The notes: a model not told the origin generated them from the sequence alone. A stretch of 64,000 bases of DNA from CAVUAN01 sp963739435 (GCA_963739435.1 CAVUAN010000016.1:1-64000), one strand, 5' to 3'. Shown: positions 28,352 to 37,580, numbered from the stretch's first letter. Made by a program: numbers and translations.

Positions 28352-28720
28352 CTAGAGGAGAGAGGGAGGGGCGCGGGACCCGTGAGCGCTGGACGGCGAC
28401 GCCGCAGCGAAACGGAGGGAGACGATCGCCTGGAGAAAGACATGAACCGATTCGGGGACGGCCGCCCGGCCCGGGACGACCGCCGCGGCGCGCTGGCCAT
28501 GGCAGGCCGGACAGTTGTCCTCCTCGAAGCGAACGACCCGGTGCCAGTGAGGGGCGCCGCTCGAGAAGGGATTGTGCGAGGTGACGGCGCGCGGGCCCTG
28601 GCCAGGCGCGTCCTCGCCGACCATGTCCGCAAACGAAACGTGGTGGTGCAGGGCCGCCGCGGTCGAGAACGTGACCGCGACGAGAACCCAGCCCGCAACG
28701 AGCCGGAGTGAGGCACGCAT
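28352..28720 (-). CDS. Small secreted His/Cys protein
   Basis: 122 residues with signal peptide LVAGWVLVAVTFSTAAALHHH. It contains HHH after the signal peptide and a CPACHGQ motif (residues ~70-76) that could bind metal or haem. There is no membrane segment beyond the signal. It starts a likely two-gene unit with the TonB receptor, so it may take part in handling a metal or haem ligand (inference). I recognise no named family. Confidence 0.6.
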   Translation of the reverse strand: MRASLRLVAGWVLVAVTFSTAAALHHHVSFADMVGEDAPGQGPRAVTSHNPFSSGAPHWHRVVRFEEDNCPACHGQRAAAVVPGRAAVPESVHVFLQAIVSLRFAAASPSSAHGSRAPPSLL

Positions 28721-28759
28721 CAGAGCATCATCATAGCAAGCGCGTTCGCCGGAGAGGCA

Positions 28760-29228
28760 TCACGGGCTCGGCTGGCGCCAGAGCTCGACCCACTTGCCGC
28801 GCCCGGAATCCCACTGGTCGATCCACGTCGTGCAGCCCGCAAGACCGGGGCCGTACTGGGCAACCGAGCAAGGCTGCTCGGCGTCCTTGAGCGCGAGGTC
28901 CTTCGTGGCGCGCGCAACCCAGTCGCTGCACGATGCCCGGAACGGGCCGTTGGCGACGCGCTCCTTGCCCGAGACGTTCTGGTCGTAGAGAACGGCGCAA
29001 CGGTGCGCGTGGAAGCCGGCGGACCCCGGCCCGGGCACCGGCTTGCCACGGGACTTCTGCCGCTTCTCGACGGCCGCGGCCAGGACCTTGCGCGCCTGGG
29101 CCTTGTCGGCGGCGGAGAGTGACGGGCCCCTGGGGTGTCGGAAGAGGCGTCGGAGTTCGTTTCGTCGCGGCCGTCGCGGCGCCGACAAGCAATCCGAAAG
29201 CTGCGAGGAAACTCCAAATCGGCCGCAC
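28760..29228 (-). CDS. Secreted Cys-containing protein (one frameshift)
   Basis: The N-terminus reads VRPIWSFLAAFGLLVGAATA from GTG 29,228, a signal peptide, followed by a Thr/Pro linker (TPTPLPTPQGP). A frame change near 29,110 then leads to SLSAADKAQARKVLAAAVEK and a ~100-residue domain with five cysteines (HRCAVLYD, ASCSDW, QPCSVAQ, AGCTTWIDQW). Likely two or more disulphides; function unknown. It is divergent from the sulfatase-superfamily gene starting 88 bases away. Confidence 0.6.
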
Positions 29229-29316
29229 GCATGACGACGGTACGACGCCTGACGCCGCCGAGTCAACGCGTTGGCGCTTCCGCAAAGCCGGCGCGGCGGG
29301 GATACTCTGCGGGACG

Positions 29317-30858
29317 GTGAGGAAAGCCGCGGTCCTGATCCTGCTCCTGTTTGCCGCAGCGTGCGGCCCCGGCCGGCCGCCCGCGCCACCCGTCGTCATC
29401 ATCTCCATCGACACGCTGCGCGCCAACCGGCTGCCGGCCTACGGCTACGGCAAGGTCGCAACGCCGCATCTCGACCGCTTCCGGCGTGACGCCGTGCTCT
29501 TTGAAAACGCGTACGCGCACGTTCCGCAGACGCTCCCCTCACACGCGTCGCTCTTCACGGGCCTCTACCCCGCGCAGCACGGAGTCAGGGACAACGCCGG
29601 GTTCTCGCTGTCGACGGGTCCGACCACACTCGCCTCGCGGCTGAAGGAGCGCGGCTACGCCACAGGCGCCGCCGTGTCGGCGGCCGTGATGGAGTCGAAG
29701 TCCGGCATCGCGCGCGGCTTCGACTCCTGGGACGACGCCATGCCGCCGGGCGTCCTGAAACGCGACGGCGCAGAAAGCGCGCGGTCGCTCGCGGCGTGGA
29801 TCGGCCGCCAGCGCGGCCCGTTCCTGGCCTTCCTCCACATCTTCGAGCCGCATGCGCCGCGAGAGGCGCCCGAGCCGTACCGCAGCCGCTACGCCGACCC
29901 TTACGACGCCGAAGTGGCCCGCGCCGATGCAATTGTTGGAGCCTTCCTCGAGGACCTGCGCCGTCTGAAGCTCTACGATCGGTCCCTCATCATCGTCCTC
30001 TCCGACCACGGCGAGGGCCTCGGGGATCACGGGGAAGACCTCCACGGCGTGCTGCTCTATCGCGAGGCGATCCACGTCCCCCTGCTTCTGAAGCTGCCGG
30101 GCGCCCGCCACGCCGGCCGGACCGTCCCGGCGGCCGTCGGGCTCGTCGACGTCTTTCCGACGGTCGCAGGACTCCTGCACCTTCCTGCGATGCCAGGACT
30201 CCCCGGCATCTCGCTGATGTCCTATCTCGAGGGCGAGGCGCCGGCCCCCCGCCGGATCTTCAGCGAGACGCTCTACCCACGCCTGCGCATGGGCTGGAGC
30301 GACCTCGCCTCGCTCGCCGACCTGCGGTTCCACTACATCGAAGGCCCCGATCCAGAGCTGTACGACCTCGCCAACGATCCCGCCGAGCGCAGGAATCTGG
30401 TGCAAATCGAATCGGCCGCCCTCCGGGAGCGCAAGGCCGAGCTCTCCGGGATCTCGCGCCCCTTCGAAATGCCCCGGCCGGCCGACGCGGAGAAGGTCCG
30501 AACGCTTGCTTCATTGGGCTACCTGACGGGCATCTCCCCGGACGCCTCGAGGCTCGGCCTGCCCGATCCGAAGGCGAAGATCGCGGCAGGCGCCTTCGCG
30601 TCGGCGCCGGCAATCGAGAAACTCTTCGGCTCCGGCCGCGACGAGAAACTCGCAGCCGCCTGCCGCCAGTATGTGACCGTCATGCCCGGAGCGCTCGACA
30701 TGTGGCGCACTCTCGCCGGCGCGCTCGATCGGCTTGGAAGGACTCGGGAAGCCGTCGCGGCGCTCGAACAGGGTCTGAAGCTCTCCCGTGGGACGGCGCT
30801 TCCCTCGGAGCAAGCCATCACCCTTGAACTTCTGGCAACGTTGCGCGCCAGACGTTAG
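29317..30858 (+). CDS. Sulfatase/alkaline-phosphatase-superfamily lipoprotein with Thr in the nucleophile position
   Basis: 513 residues from GTG 29,317, which gives a lipoprotein-type signal (LILLLFAAACG). The superfamily core is complete: IISIDTLRANRL (metal Asp), VPQTLPSHASLFTGLYP (nucleophile loop), SDHGEGLGDH (metal Asp/His) and the C-terminal YDLANDPAERRNL typical of sulfatases. The C/S-x-P-x-R formylglycine motif is not present: the equivalent position is Thr72 in TLPSH. That points to a phosphotransfer or phosphodiesterase-like chemistry, or to a distinct hydrolase subgroup, not a formylglycine sulfatase. The last ~60 residues form TPR-like helices (MWRTLAGALDRLGRTREAV). The longer frame from 28,933 is rejected. 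Confidence 0.82.
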   Translation: MRKAAVLILLLFAAACGPGRPPAPPVVIISIDTLRANRLPAYGYGKVATPHLDRFRRDAVLFENAYAHVPQTLPSHASLFTGLYPAQHGVRDNAGFSLSTGPTTLASRLKERGYATGAAVSAAVMESKSGIARGFDSWDDAMPPGVLKRDGAESARSLAAWIGRQRGPFLAFLHIFEPHAPREAPEPYRSRYADPYDAEVARADAIVGAFLEDLRRLKLYDRSLIIVLSDHGEGLGDHGEDLHGVLLYREAIHVPLLLKLPGARHAGRTVPAAVGLVDVFPTVAGLLHLPAMPGLPGISLMSYLEGEAPAPRRIFSETLYPRLRMGWSDLASLADLRFHYIEGPDPELYDLANDPAERRNLVQIESAALRERKAELSGISRPFEMPRPADAEKVRTLASLGYLTGISPDASRLGLPDPKAKIAAGAFASAPAIEKLFGSGRDEKLAAACRQYVTVMPGALDMWRTLAGALDRLGRTREAVAALEQGLKLSRGTALPSEQAITLELLATLRARR

Positions 30859-30859
30859 A

Positions 30860-30891
30860 TTGAAACGGGGCCTGACGACCTGATTTGATAA
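30860..30891 (+). promoter_or_regulatory. Possible sigma-70-like promoter for the small-peptide cluster
   Basis: TTGAAA (30,860-30,865) followed after ~18 bases by TTTGATAAG (30,884-30,892), in the gap before the first peptide gene. The match is weak and judged by eye. Confidence 0.3.
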
Positions 30892-30920
30892 GCCAGATGA
30901 GCTCGAAAGGAGTGAAGCCG

Positions 30921-31082
30921 ATGGCCACCAGGCGACAGCGGAAATCCGTGAAGGGAGTCAAGAGTCTACCTGCGAAAAAGCTGGCCTCGAAAGAGGCCAG
31001 CCGTGTCAAGGCCGGGTATATCGGCGACACCGAAAAGAACTATCGCTCGAGCATCAACCGGGGGGACGCGAGCAAGCGGTAG
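30921..31082 (+). CDS. Small Lys-rich peptide 1, leader-like (RiPP/double-glycine-like family)
   Basis: 53 residues from ATG 30,921, with GAAAGGAG ten bases upstream. The N-terminal part is a basic leader-like stretch (KSVKGVKSLPAKKLASKEAS) ending in VKAGY, followed by a 20-residue variable tail (starting IGDTEKNY). Peptides 2 and 3 keep the leader pattern but have different tails. The layout resembles precursors that are cut after a G-G/G-A site by C39-type exporters. No maturation enzyme lies within the window. Confidence 0.65.
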   Translation: MATRRQRKSVKGVKSLPAKKLASKEASRVKAGYIGDTEKNYRSSINRGDASKR

Positions 31083-31114
31083 GAATGTCAACACAATCGG
31101 AAAGGAGCAACGAG

Positions 31115-31258
31115 ATGGCCAACAAGGGAAAGACAAAGTCGACGAGAAAGGTCAAGAACCTGAAGGTGAAGAGCCTCTCCGCCGGCAAGGCGAAACAGGT
31201 CAAGGGAGCGGACAACGCAGGTGCTACCGACGACCACAGGAAATTCAGGTCGAGCTAG
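31115..31258 (+). CDS. Small Lys-rich peptide 2, leader-like
   Basis: 47 residues from ATG 31,115, preceded by GGAAAGGAG. Leader part: KSTRKVKNLKVKSLSAGKAK, then QVKGAD in the position of VKGG/VKAG, followed by a short polar tail (NAGATDDHRKFRSS). It is too short for routine gene calling, but the Shine-Dalgarno and paralogy with peptides 1 and 3 support it. It starts 32 bases after peptide 1 stops. Confidence 0.65.
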   Translation: MANKGKTKSTRKVKNLKVKSLSAGKAKQVKGADNAGATDDHRKFRSS

Positions 31259-31298
31259 ATGGACCGAGAGCAGCAGGGCTCCTGAAGAAAGGAGAGGG

Positions 31299-31439
31299 AT
31301 GGCCACCAAGCGAGCAAAGAAACCCACGAAGAGAGTCAAAGACCTACCCGCCAAGAAACTGAACGCGGGGCAAGCCAGGGCCGTCAAGGGCGGCTACGAC
31401 GACGGTTTCGGCCCAATGCGGAAAACCGGGAAGCAGTAG
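31299..31439 (+). CDS. Small Lys-rich peptide 3 with VKGG motif
   Basis: 46 residues from ATG 31,299, preceded by GAAAGGAG. Leader part: KKPTKRVKDLPAKKLNAGQA, then RAVKGG, the clearest double-glycine motif of the three, and a tail starting YDDGFGPMRK. Peptides 1 and 3 share SLPAKKL/DLPAKKL almost exactly. A hairpin with a T-run follows ten bases after the stop. Confidence 0.68.
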   Translation: MATKRAKKPTKRVKDLPAKKLNAGQARAVKGGYDDGFGPMRKTGKQ

Positions 31440-31448
31440 CTCCTGAAT

Positions 31449-31482
31449 CGGGGAGTGAGACGGACTAGTCCCCGGCCTTTTT
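31449..31482 (+). terminator. Rho-independent-like terminator after the peptide cluster
   Basis: CGGGGA (31,449-31,454) pairs with TCCCCG (31,469-31,474) across a 14-base loop and is followed by GCCTTTTT. The stop codon of the convergent S9 peptidase (31,465-31,467) lies in the loop. Confidence 0.5.
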
Positions 31483-33565
31483 CTCATCGTCCTTGTTCTT
31501 GTCGTCCTTCGGGTCTTTCTTCGGCACGTCCGGGTGCGCGAGGTCAGGCGCGGGGTCGCCGAAGATGTAGTGATTGAACCAGGCGAGGTTGTGCTGCATG
31601 ACGGCGCGCTGGCGACTTGGGCTTCGTGATGCCGTGGCCGAAGCCCTTGTAGACGACCATCTCGACCGGCACGCCGCGGTCCTCGAGCCCCTGGCGCAGC
31701 TCGTAGGCGTTGGCGATCGGCACGCGCCGGTCGTTCTCGCCGTGCTGGATCAGCGTCGGCGTCTTCGCCTGCTTGATGTAGGTCATCGGCGACGTCTTGC
31801 GGTAGATCTCCGGGTCGGCGACCGGATCGGCGCCCAGGTAGTGGATCGTGAACGGCGTGATGTCGGTGTTGTAGTAGTAGGTCGCCCAGTTGGAGATGCC
31901 CGGCGCCGACCGAGATGGCCGCGAAGCGCGTCGACGACGTGGTCAGGAACGCCGAGATGTAGCCGCCCTGGCTCCAGCCCATGCAGCCGACGCTTCGCGG
32001 GATCGACCCAGCCCTGGGCGATCAGGTAATCGACGCCCGAGAGCACGTCCCAGGCGTCGCCGACGCCGAGGTTCCGTACGTTCAGCTGCCGGAACTTCTC
32101 GCCGTAGCCGGCGCTGCCGCGGTAGTTGACCTTGAGGATGAGCGCGCCGCGCGCCGCCCAGATGTCCGAGGGGTAGTAGCGCGCGTCGGACTGCAGCGAC
32201 CGGCCGGTCGACGCCCGTCGGCCCGCCGTGGATGATGCAGAGCAGCGGCGTACTTCTTCGCCGGGTCGAAGTCGGCGGGCTTGATGAGCACGCCTTCGAT
32301 CGTCGTGCCGTCCTGGCTCTTCCAGGAGATGACCTCGCGGCGTGCCGAGGATGAACCCGCTCGCCTGGTCGGTCATCTTGGTCAAGACGCGGGAGCGAAA
32401 GGCGCCGACGTCCGCCACGAAGACCTCGGGCAGCGACGTCGGCGAGCCGCGCCGTGAAGGCGACGCGCCGCGCGTCCTTCGACAGGGAGAAGCCGTCGCC
32501 GATGAGAGCGTCGGGCGCGGAGAGGCGCGTCAATCGAGCCCGACGCAGGGTCCAGCCGGAAGAGGTGGGACGCCGTCTTCTGCGAGGCGGCGAAGTAGAT
32601 GCTCGCCGCCGGTCCAGGTCGAGCAGGTTCGGCGTTCTCGTCGAAGCCGTCGGTGAACGAGCGCACCGGGCCGCCCTCGGCGGACACGACGCGCGATCCG
32701 GCTGTTGCCGTGGCAAAAGAGCGCGTCTCGCCCATCGCGGACGTTGAAGGCGATCTGCTTTCCGTCGGGCGACCACTCCGGCCCGGTGTCGGACCCGGGC
32801 TGCGAGACGACCTTTCGGACAGCGTCGCCCTGCGAGCGTCAGGACGTAGATGTCCGACGTGACGCCCTGGATGAGATCCGGATTGATGGTCGCGCTGAAC
32901 GCGATGCGCGAGCCGTCGGGCGACCAGGAGAAGGAGCCGACGCTGTACTCCGTTCCCTTCGTCCGTCGGCTTCCCCTTCGCCGGGCGCCTTCAGGGCCTC
33001 CGCCACGTCGATCGTCGAGAGGTGCACGTAGGCGTAGTCCCTGCGGACGACCTCGAAGTCCGCCAGGTGCTCCTTGCGATCCTTCTTCAACTGAGCGTCG
33101 GCTTCCGGCGCGGCAAATGCGATCGTCTTGCCGTCGGGCGACCACTCGAAGGCGGAAACCGCCGTCTCGGATTTCGTCAGCGGCACCGCCTCGCCGCCCG
33201 CGATGCGGATCGCGAAGATCTGGTTCTTGTCGCCCGTTCGGTTGGAAAGGAACGCCAGCCACTGTCCGTCGGGCGACCACCTCGGGGATGTCGAGGACTT
33301 CTCGCCGCGGGTCAGCTGGCAGAGTCTCGCCCGTCGACGCGCTGGCGAGCCAGATCTGTGTGACGAAGGCGTCCTGCTTGAAGTCCGGCGCCGTCACCGT
33401 GTAGGCGACCCGGCTCCCGTCGGGCGAGATCTGCGTCCCGCCGGCCGATTGGAGGTTCAGGAGGTCGTCGACCGTCGGAGCGTGCCGGGCAGGAGCGGCG
33501 ATGGCAGCGGAAGCCACCCCCAGGAAAACGGCGGCCGCGCGAAAGAAGGAGCCCGCCCGCCTCAC
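31465..33565 (-). CDS. Secreted S9-family peptidase (dipeptidyl/acylaminoacyl type), frameshifted
   Basis: Expected ~690 residues. It starts at GTG 33,565 one base after the stop of the upstream propeller gene (TAACGTG), with signal peptide FFRAAAVFLGVASAAIAA. An N-terminal WD40/TolB-like propeller follows (SAGGTQISPDGSRVAYTV; EWSPDGKTIAFAAPEAD), then the alpha/beta-hydrolase domain with nucleophile GWSQGGY, the Asp region ENDRRVPIANAYEL and the His region YKGFGHGITK. The C-terminus is a charged tail (HPDVPKKDPKDDKNKDDEKK). At least eight frame changes are scattered along it. All motifs survive in one frame or another, so indel errors are more likely than decay. It is probably co-expressed with the propeller protein at 36,755. 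Confidence 0.72.
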
Positions 33566-33566
33566 G

Positions 33567-36500
33567 TTAGAGCCCCGCCGGCTCGATCGAGATCGGGTCT
33601 CCGACGAAAAGCGTCGGGACGCCCTGCTCGGCGGCCGCCTTGTTGTATGCCGGCACGTCGGTCGAGACGAGCGCGTTGAACTGGGCGAGATAAGCCTCGA
33701 TGTCCTTGCGGACGGCGGCGATCTCATCGAGCACCACCTGCCGCGGCGCCTCGCCGTACCCTCCCCCTCCCGCTCCCACCCGCGTGGCTTTGCCCTGAAA
33801 GTCGGTGTGGAAGTGGAGCGTGTCCGAAGGCGTATCCCGCTGGACGTCCCGGTTGTAAACCTTGTCCTTCAGGTCCTTGACCTTCTTGTTGAGGTCGCGC
33901 GACGCTTTGATCGCGGCCTCGTATTTCTTCGCCTTGCCCGGCTCGGCGTCTTCGCCTCCCCCGACCTGCCTCGGAAGACCCGTGAGCTGAGTCTCCCAGC
34001 CGTCCAGGCGATTCAACATCTCGTTCAAAGCGGAAACGGCATTGCGGCCGTCGAGCGCGGCTTTCGTCCGCGCCCTCATTGCCTCGGCATTGGCCGGCCA
34101 GCGCGGGTCGGGGCCGACTGTCACCTCGCGCGACTGGGTCTCCCCCGCCGCCGCCACGGTGACCTTGTAGGTCCCGGGAAGGACGTCGGGCCCGCGGGTC
34201 GGGTCGAAGAAGTCGTTGGGCGGCTGCTCTTTCTGGAAGGTCAGGCGCTTGGGCCCCTCGTAGCGCATCGTCCACACATGGCGGTTGATGCCCTCCTTGG
34301 ACGGGCCGTACTCGGTGGACACCAGTCTGCCGTTGGAATCCGTGATCGTGATCTTGACGGGCCCCCGGCGCTGGCGCGTCTGTTCCTCGGTCGGCTTGAT
34401 CTCGCTCTTCAAGAGGTAATCGATGACGACGCCGTTGGGCGGATTGGAAGCCGTCCAGTCTCCGATGCCGAAGCCCCCGCGGTTCCAGATCTGCCACTGA
34501 GCGGCCGGCTGCAGGGAGAAGACGTGCAAGGCCTTGCTCTCGATCGAGGAGTCCAGCTCCTCGATGGCCGTGATGTTGTCGAGAACCCACATCCCGCGCC
34601 CGTGCGACCCCACGACCAGGTCGTGCGGGGTCTTGACGAACTTCAGATCCCACACCGGCACCGTCGGGAAATCCCCCGACAGCTTCTTCCACGAGGCGCC
34701 TGCATCCGTCGAGTAGTGAAGCCCGTTGTCCGTGCCCACCACGAGAAACCCCTTCTTGTTGGGGTTCTCCCGCACGACATAGGCCGTGCCGTCTTCGGGC
34801 AAGCCTTTCGCAATCGACGTCCAGGTCGCTCCAGAGTCGGTCGTCCGGAAAACGTTCGGATGCCGGTTGCCGAGCTTGTGCATGTCGTAAACGAGGTGCG
34901 CCGTGCCGGCATCAAAGGGCGACGCGTCGATCTGGTAGACGCGCCCCCACTCCGGCGCGCCCTTGGGTGAAACGTTGTTCCAGGTCTGGCCGCCGTCCTT
35001 CGTGACGTGAACGAGACCGTCGTCGGAGCCGGCCCACATGACCTTCGGGTCGACCGTCGAGATCGTCAGCGAGAGGAGCGTGTCGTAGGTCTCGGCTCCA
35101 GAGTTGTCGAGATGCACCGGGCCGCCCGAGGCCTTCTGCTTCGACTTGTCGTTGCGCGTCAGATCCGGGCTGATCGGCGTCCAGTGCAGGCCGCCGTCGG
35201 AGGACTTGAAGACGACGTTGCCGCCGACGTAAACCTCGTTGGGGTCGGTCGACGAGACGGCGATCGGTGAGGTCCAGTTGAACCGGTACTTGAGGTCCGC
35301 CGGCGCCATCTCGCTCGCCCCCGCGAGGTAGGGGCGGATGTTGCGCGAGAGCTTCGTTTTCCTGTCGAACCGGGAGATGTTCCCGTTCTGCGAGTCGGCG
35401 TAGATGATGTTCGGGTCCGACGGCGCGGGCACGACCCATTCGCCGTCTCCACCCGTGACCACGTACCAGTCGGCGCCGCCGATGCCCCCGCGGGCGAGCG
35501 AGTTGGACGCGCCGCACCATCCGTTGTTGTCCTGGAGGCCGCCGCAGATCGTGTAGGGCGTGTCGGCGCCGATTCCCACCTGGTAGAACTGCCCGAGCGG
35601 CAGGTTCTCGAACGGGCGCCAGGACTTGCCGCCATCTGTCGACATGAGCGCGCCGCCGTCCTGGCCTTGGATGATCCGGTCGGGGTCCTTCGGGTCGATC
35701 CAGAGGGCGTGGTAGTCGGGATGGATGCGCCGGTTGTTCGTCTGGAACGTCTTGCCGCCGTCGATCGACGTGACCAGGTTGAAGGAACCGAAGTAGAGCT
35801 TGTTCTCGTCTGAGGGCGAGACGGCGATGACCGAAAAGTACCACGGCCGGACGTTGATCGTGCGGTTGTCCGTGAGCTTCTCCCATTTCTCACCCAGGTC
35901 CTTCGATTCGAACAGGATGCCCTTCTTCGAATGGATCAGGGCGTAGACGTGGTTCCCGTTGGAAGGAGCGATCGCCAGGGATATGCGGCCGAGCGGTCCC
36001 TCCGGCATGTCCTTCTCGAGCTTCTTCCAGGTCGAGCCGCCGTCGGTCGACTTCCAGATGCCGGAGCCGGGTCCGCCGCCGACGAACTCCCAGGGAAAGC
36101 GCCGGAACTGCCACATGCCGGCGAGAAGAACTTTCGGGTTGCCGGGCTGCATCACGAGATCCGAGGCTCCCGTCTGGTCGTCGACGTAGAGGACTTTCTT
36201 CCAGGTCTGCCCTCCATCGGTCGTTCGGAAGACGCCGCGGTCGGCATTCGGCTTCCAGACGTTGCCGAGAACGGCGACGTAGACCGTGTTCGAGTCGGCG
36301 GGGTCGATCAGGATCCTGGAGATCTGTCCCGCGTCCGCGAGGCCCATGAACCGCCAGGTTGCTCCAGCGTCGGCCGAGAAGTAGACGCCGTGGCCGTCGA
36401 TGATGTTGTTACGCGGGTTCGACTCGCCGGTTCCGACCCAGACGAGGCTCGGGTTGGACGGAGCGATCGCGATCGAACCGATCGAGGACGGGTATTTCTC

Positions 36501-36755
36501 GAAGACAGCCTTCCAGGTCACCCCGCTGTCCACAGTCTTGAAGACGCCGCCCGAGCAGGATCCGAGATAGATCGTATTCGGGTCGCCCGGGATTCCGGCG
36601 ATCGCCGGGATCCGGCCGCCGCCGGCCGCGGGACCCAGGTTGCGGAACTTCAGGTTCTGGAGGGGGCCCGCGCTGTCGGCCGCGAGGGCGAAGCCTGACA
36701 AGAAGAAGAGACAGCAGGCTGCCGCTGCGCGAAACAGGTTTCGAGTCGTCGTCAT
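33567..36755 (-). CDS. Secreted BNR/VPS10-like propeller protein 1
   Basis: 1,062 residues from ATG 36,755 (AAGGAG upstream), with signal peptide FRAAAACCLFFLSGFALA. Many sortilin/BNR Asp-box-type repeats are visible, such as SGVTWKAVF, GGQTWKKVL, GGSTWKKLE, GEKWEKL, GGKSWRPF, GGQTWNNV, SGATWTSI and GASWKKL. They suggest two stacked propellers (~30-700), followed by a beta-sandwich (~750-880) and a helical C-terminus. Such proteins are annotated as glycosyl-hydrolase or VPS10-like in Acidobacteria, and their activity is unproven. The frame is clean over 3.2 kb. An S9 peptidase follows after one base; the second propeller protein (57,352) is likewise followed by a peptidase gene. Confidence 0.85.
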   Translation of the reverse strand: MTTTRNLFRAAAACCLFFLSGFALAADSAGPLQNLKFRNLGPAAGGGRIPAIAGIPGDPNTIYLGSCSGGVFKTVDSGVTWKAVFEKYPSSIGSIAIAPSNPSLVWVGTGESNPRNNIIDGHGVYFSADAGATWRFMGLADAGQISRILIDPADSNTVYVAVLGNVWKPNADRGVFRTTDGGQTWKKVLYVDDQTGASDLVMQPGNPKVLLAGMWQFRRFPWEFVGGGPGSGIWKSTDGGSTWKKLEKDMPEGPLGRISLAIAPSNGNHVYALIHSKKGILFESKDLGEKWEKLTDNRTINVRPWYFSVIAVSPSDENKLYFGSFNLVTSIDGGKTFQTNNRRIHPDYHALWIDPKDPDRIIQGQDGGALMSTDGGKSWRPFENLPLGQFYQVGIGADTPYTICGGLQDNNGWCGASNSLARGGIGGADWYVVTGGDGEWVVPAPSDPNIIYADSQNGNISRFDRKTKLSRNIRPYLAGASEMAPADLKYRFNWTSPIAVSSTDPNEVYVGGNVVFKSSDGGLHWTPISPDLTRNDKSKQKASGGPVHLDNSGAETYDTLLSLTISTVDPKVMWAGSDDGLVHVTKDGGQTWNNVSPKGAPEWGRVYQIDASPFDAGTAHLVYDMHKLGNRHPNVFRTTDSGATWTSIAKGLPEDGTAYVVRENPNKKGFLVVGTDNGLHYSTDAGASWKKLSGDFPTVPVWDLKFVKTPHDLVVGSHGRGMWVLDNITAIEELDSSIESKALHVFSLQPAAQWQIWNRGGFGIGDWTASNPPNGVVIDYLLKSEIKPTEEQTRQRRGPVKITITDSNGRLVSTEYGPSKEGINRHVWTMRYEGPKRLTFQKEQPPNDFFDPTRGPDVLPGTYKVTVAAAGETQSREVTVGPDPRWPANAEAMRARTKAALDGRNAVSALNEMLNRLDGWETQLTGLPRQVGGGEDAEPGKAKKYEAAIKASRDLNKKVKDLKDKVYNRDVQRDTPSDTLHFHTDFQGKATRVGAGGGGYGEAPRQVVLDEIAAVRKDIEAYLAQFNALVSTDVPAYNKAAAEQGVPTLFVGDPISIEPAGL

Positions 36756-36848
36756 TGTGGCTCCTTTGAGAATTCGGCCGCCATTATTTCCCGCGCACTC
36801 GGGGGTCACAAGAACTTTTCCCGTGGGAGACTCTGAAGCGGAGGAAGC

Positions 36849-37574
36849 ATGGCTCGGAAGACACCGTCGGCCAAGGAATCGCCCCTCGTCGGCGTGGTCG
36901 CCGCGCTCGAAACGCTCTACGGCCGGCCGCCGCGGCCCGCCGTCACGGATCCCTTCGAGCAGGTGCTCTGGGAAAATGTGGCCTACCTCGCCAATGACGA
37001 GAGACGAGCCCAGGCCTGGAAACGTTTCAAGGCAGAAGTCGGGACGAAGCCGGAGCGGATCCTCGAGGCGGCTCCCTCGAGGCTGATGGCAATCGGCAAG
37101 GCCGGGATCGTGCCCGCCATCACGGCTGAAAAGCTGCGCCGGATCGCCGAGATCGCCACGGAGGAGTTTGGCGGGGACCTGAAACCCGTTCTGAAGCTGC
37201 CGCTCGCGGAGGCGAAGAAGGCCCTTCGCAAGTTCCCGTCGATCGGCGAGCCAGGCGCCGAAAAGATCCTTCTCTTTTCCGGAACCCACCCCGTTCTCGC
37301 CCTCGACTCAAACGGCCTGAGGGTCCTTCTGCGCCTGGGCTTCGGCCGCGAAGACAAGAACTACACGAAGGCCTACCGATCCGCCCAGGAGGCTGTCGCG
37401 CGCGGCCTGCCCCTCGACACGGCGTGGCTCACCCGAGCCCACCAGCTCCTGCGCCGCCACGGCCAGGAGCTCTGCAAGACCAACCGCCCCCGGTGCGAGG
37501 CGTGCCCTCTGCGCACCGGCTGCGCGTACTACCGGAAATCTACTCCCTCTCCCCTCGGGAGAGGGGCGGGGTGA
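36849..37574 (+). CDS. Endonuclease III-like HhH-GPD protein lacking the catalytic Lys
   Basis: 241 residues. The helix-hairpin-helix (~128-141; FPSIGEPGAEKILL) and the catalytic Asp (Asp153 in LALDSNGLR) are present, and the C-terminal iron-sulphur loop is perfect: Cys209-x6-Cys216-x2-Cys219-x5-Cys225. In endonuclease III the loop reads PGVGRKTA, with the beta-lyase Lys. Here PSIGEPGA has Pro at the Lys position, so a monofunctional glycosylase (MutY-like in this respect) is more likely. The last residues STPSPLGRGAG are encoded by a REP-like palindrome, so the original stop was probably slightly upstream. It is divergent from propeller protein 1. Confidence 0.82.
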   Translation: MARKTPSAKESPLVGVVAALETLYGRPPRPAVTDPFEQVLWENVAYLANDERRAQAWKRFKAEVGTKPERILEAAPSRLMAIGKAGIVPAITAEKLRRIAEIATEEFGGDLKPVLKLPLAEAKKALRKFPSIGEPGAEKILLFSGTHPVLALDSNGLRVLLRLGFGREDKNYTKAYRSAQEAVARGLPLDTAWLTRAHQLLRRHGQELCKTNRPRCEACPLRTGCAYYRKSTPSPLGRGAG

Positions 37575-37580
37575 GGGGAG
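37543..37580 (+). repeat. REP-like palindrome (left arm of a facing pair)
   Basis: CCCTCTCCCCTCGGGAGAGG followed by GGCGGGGTGAGGGGAG. It forms a stable hairpin and encodes the C-terminal PSPLGRGAG of the HhH-GPD protein. An inverted partner lies at 37,626. Confidence 0.7.

Noticed and set aside
27267..28355. 362-codon ORF antisense to the TonB receptor
   Set aside because: Mirror frame of a clean 814-residue gene; Arg-rich and motif-free.
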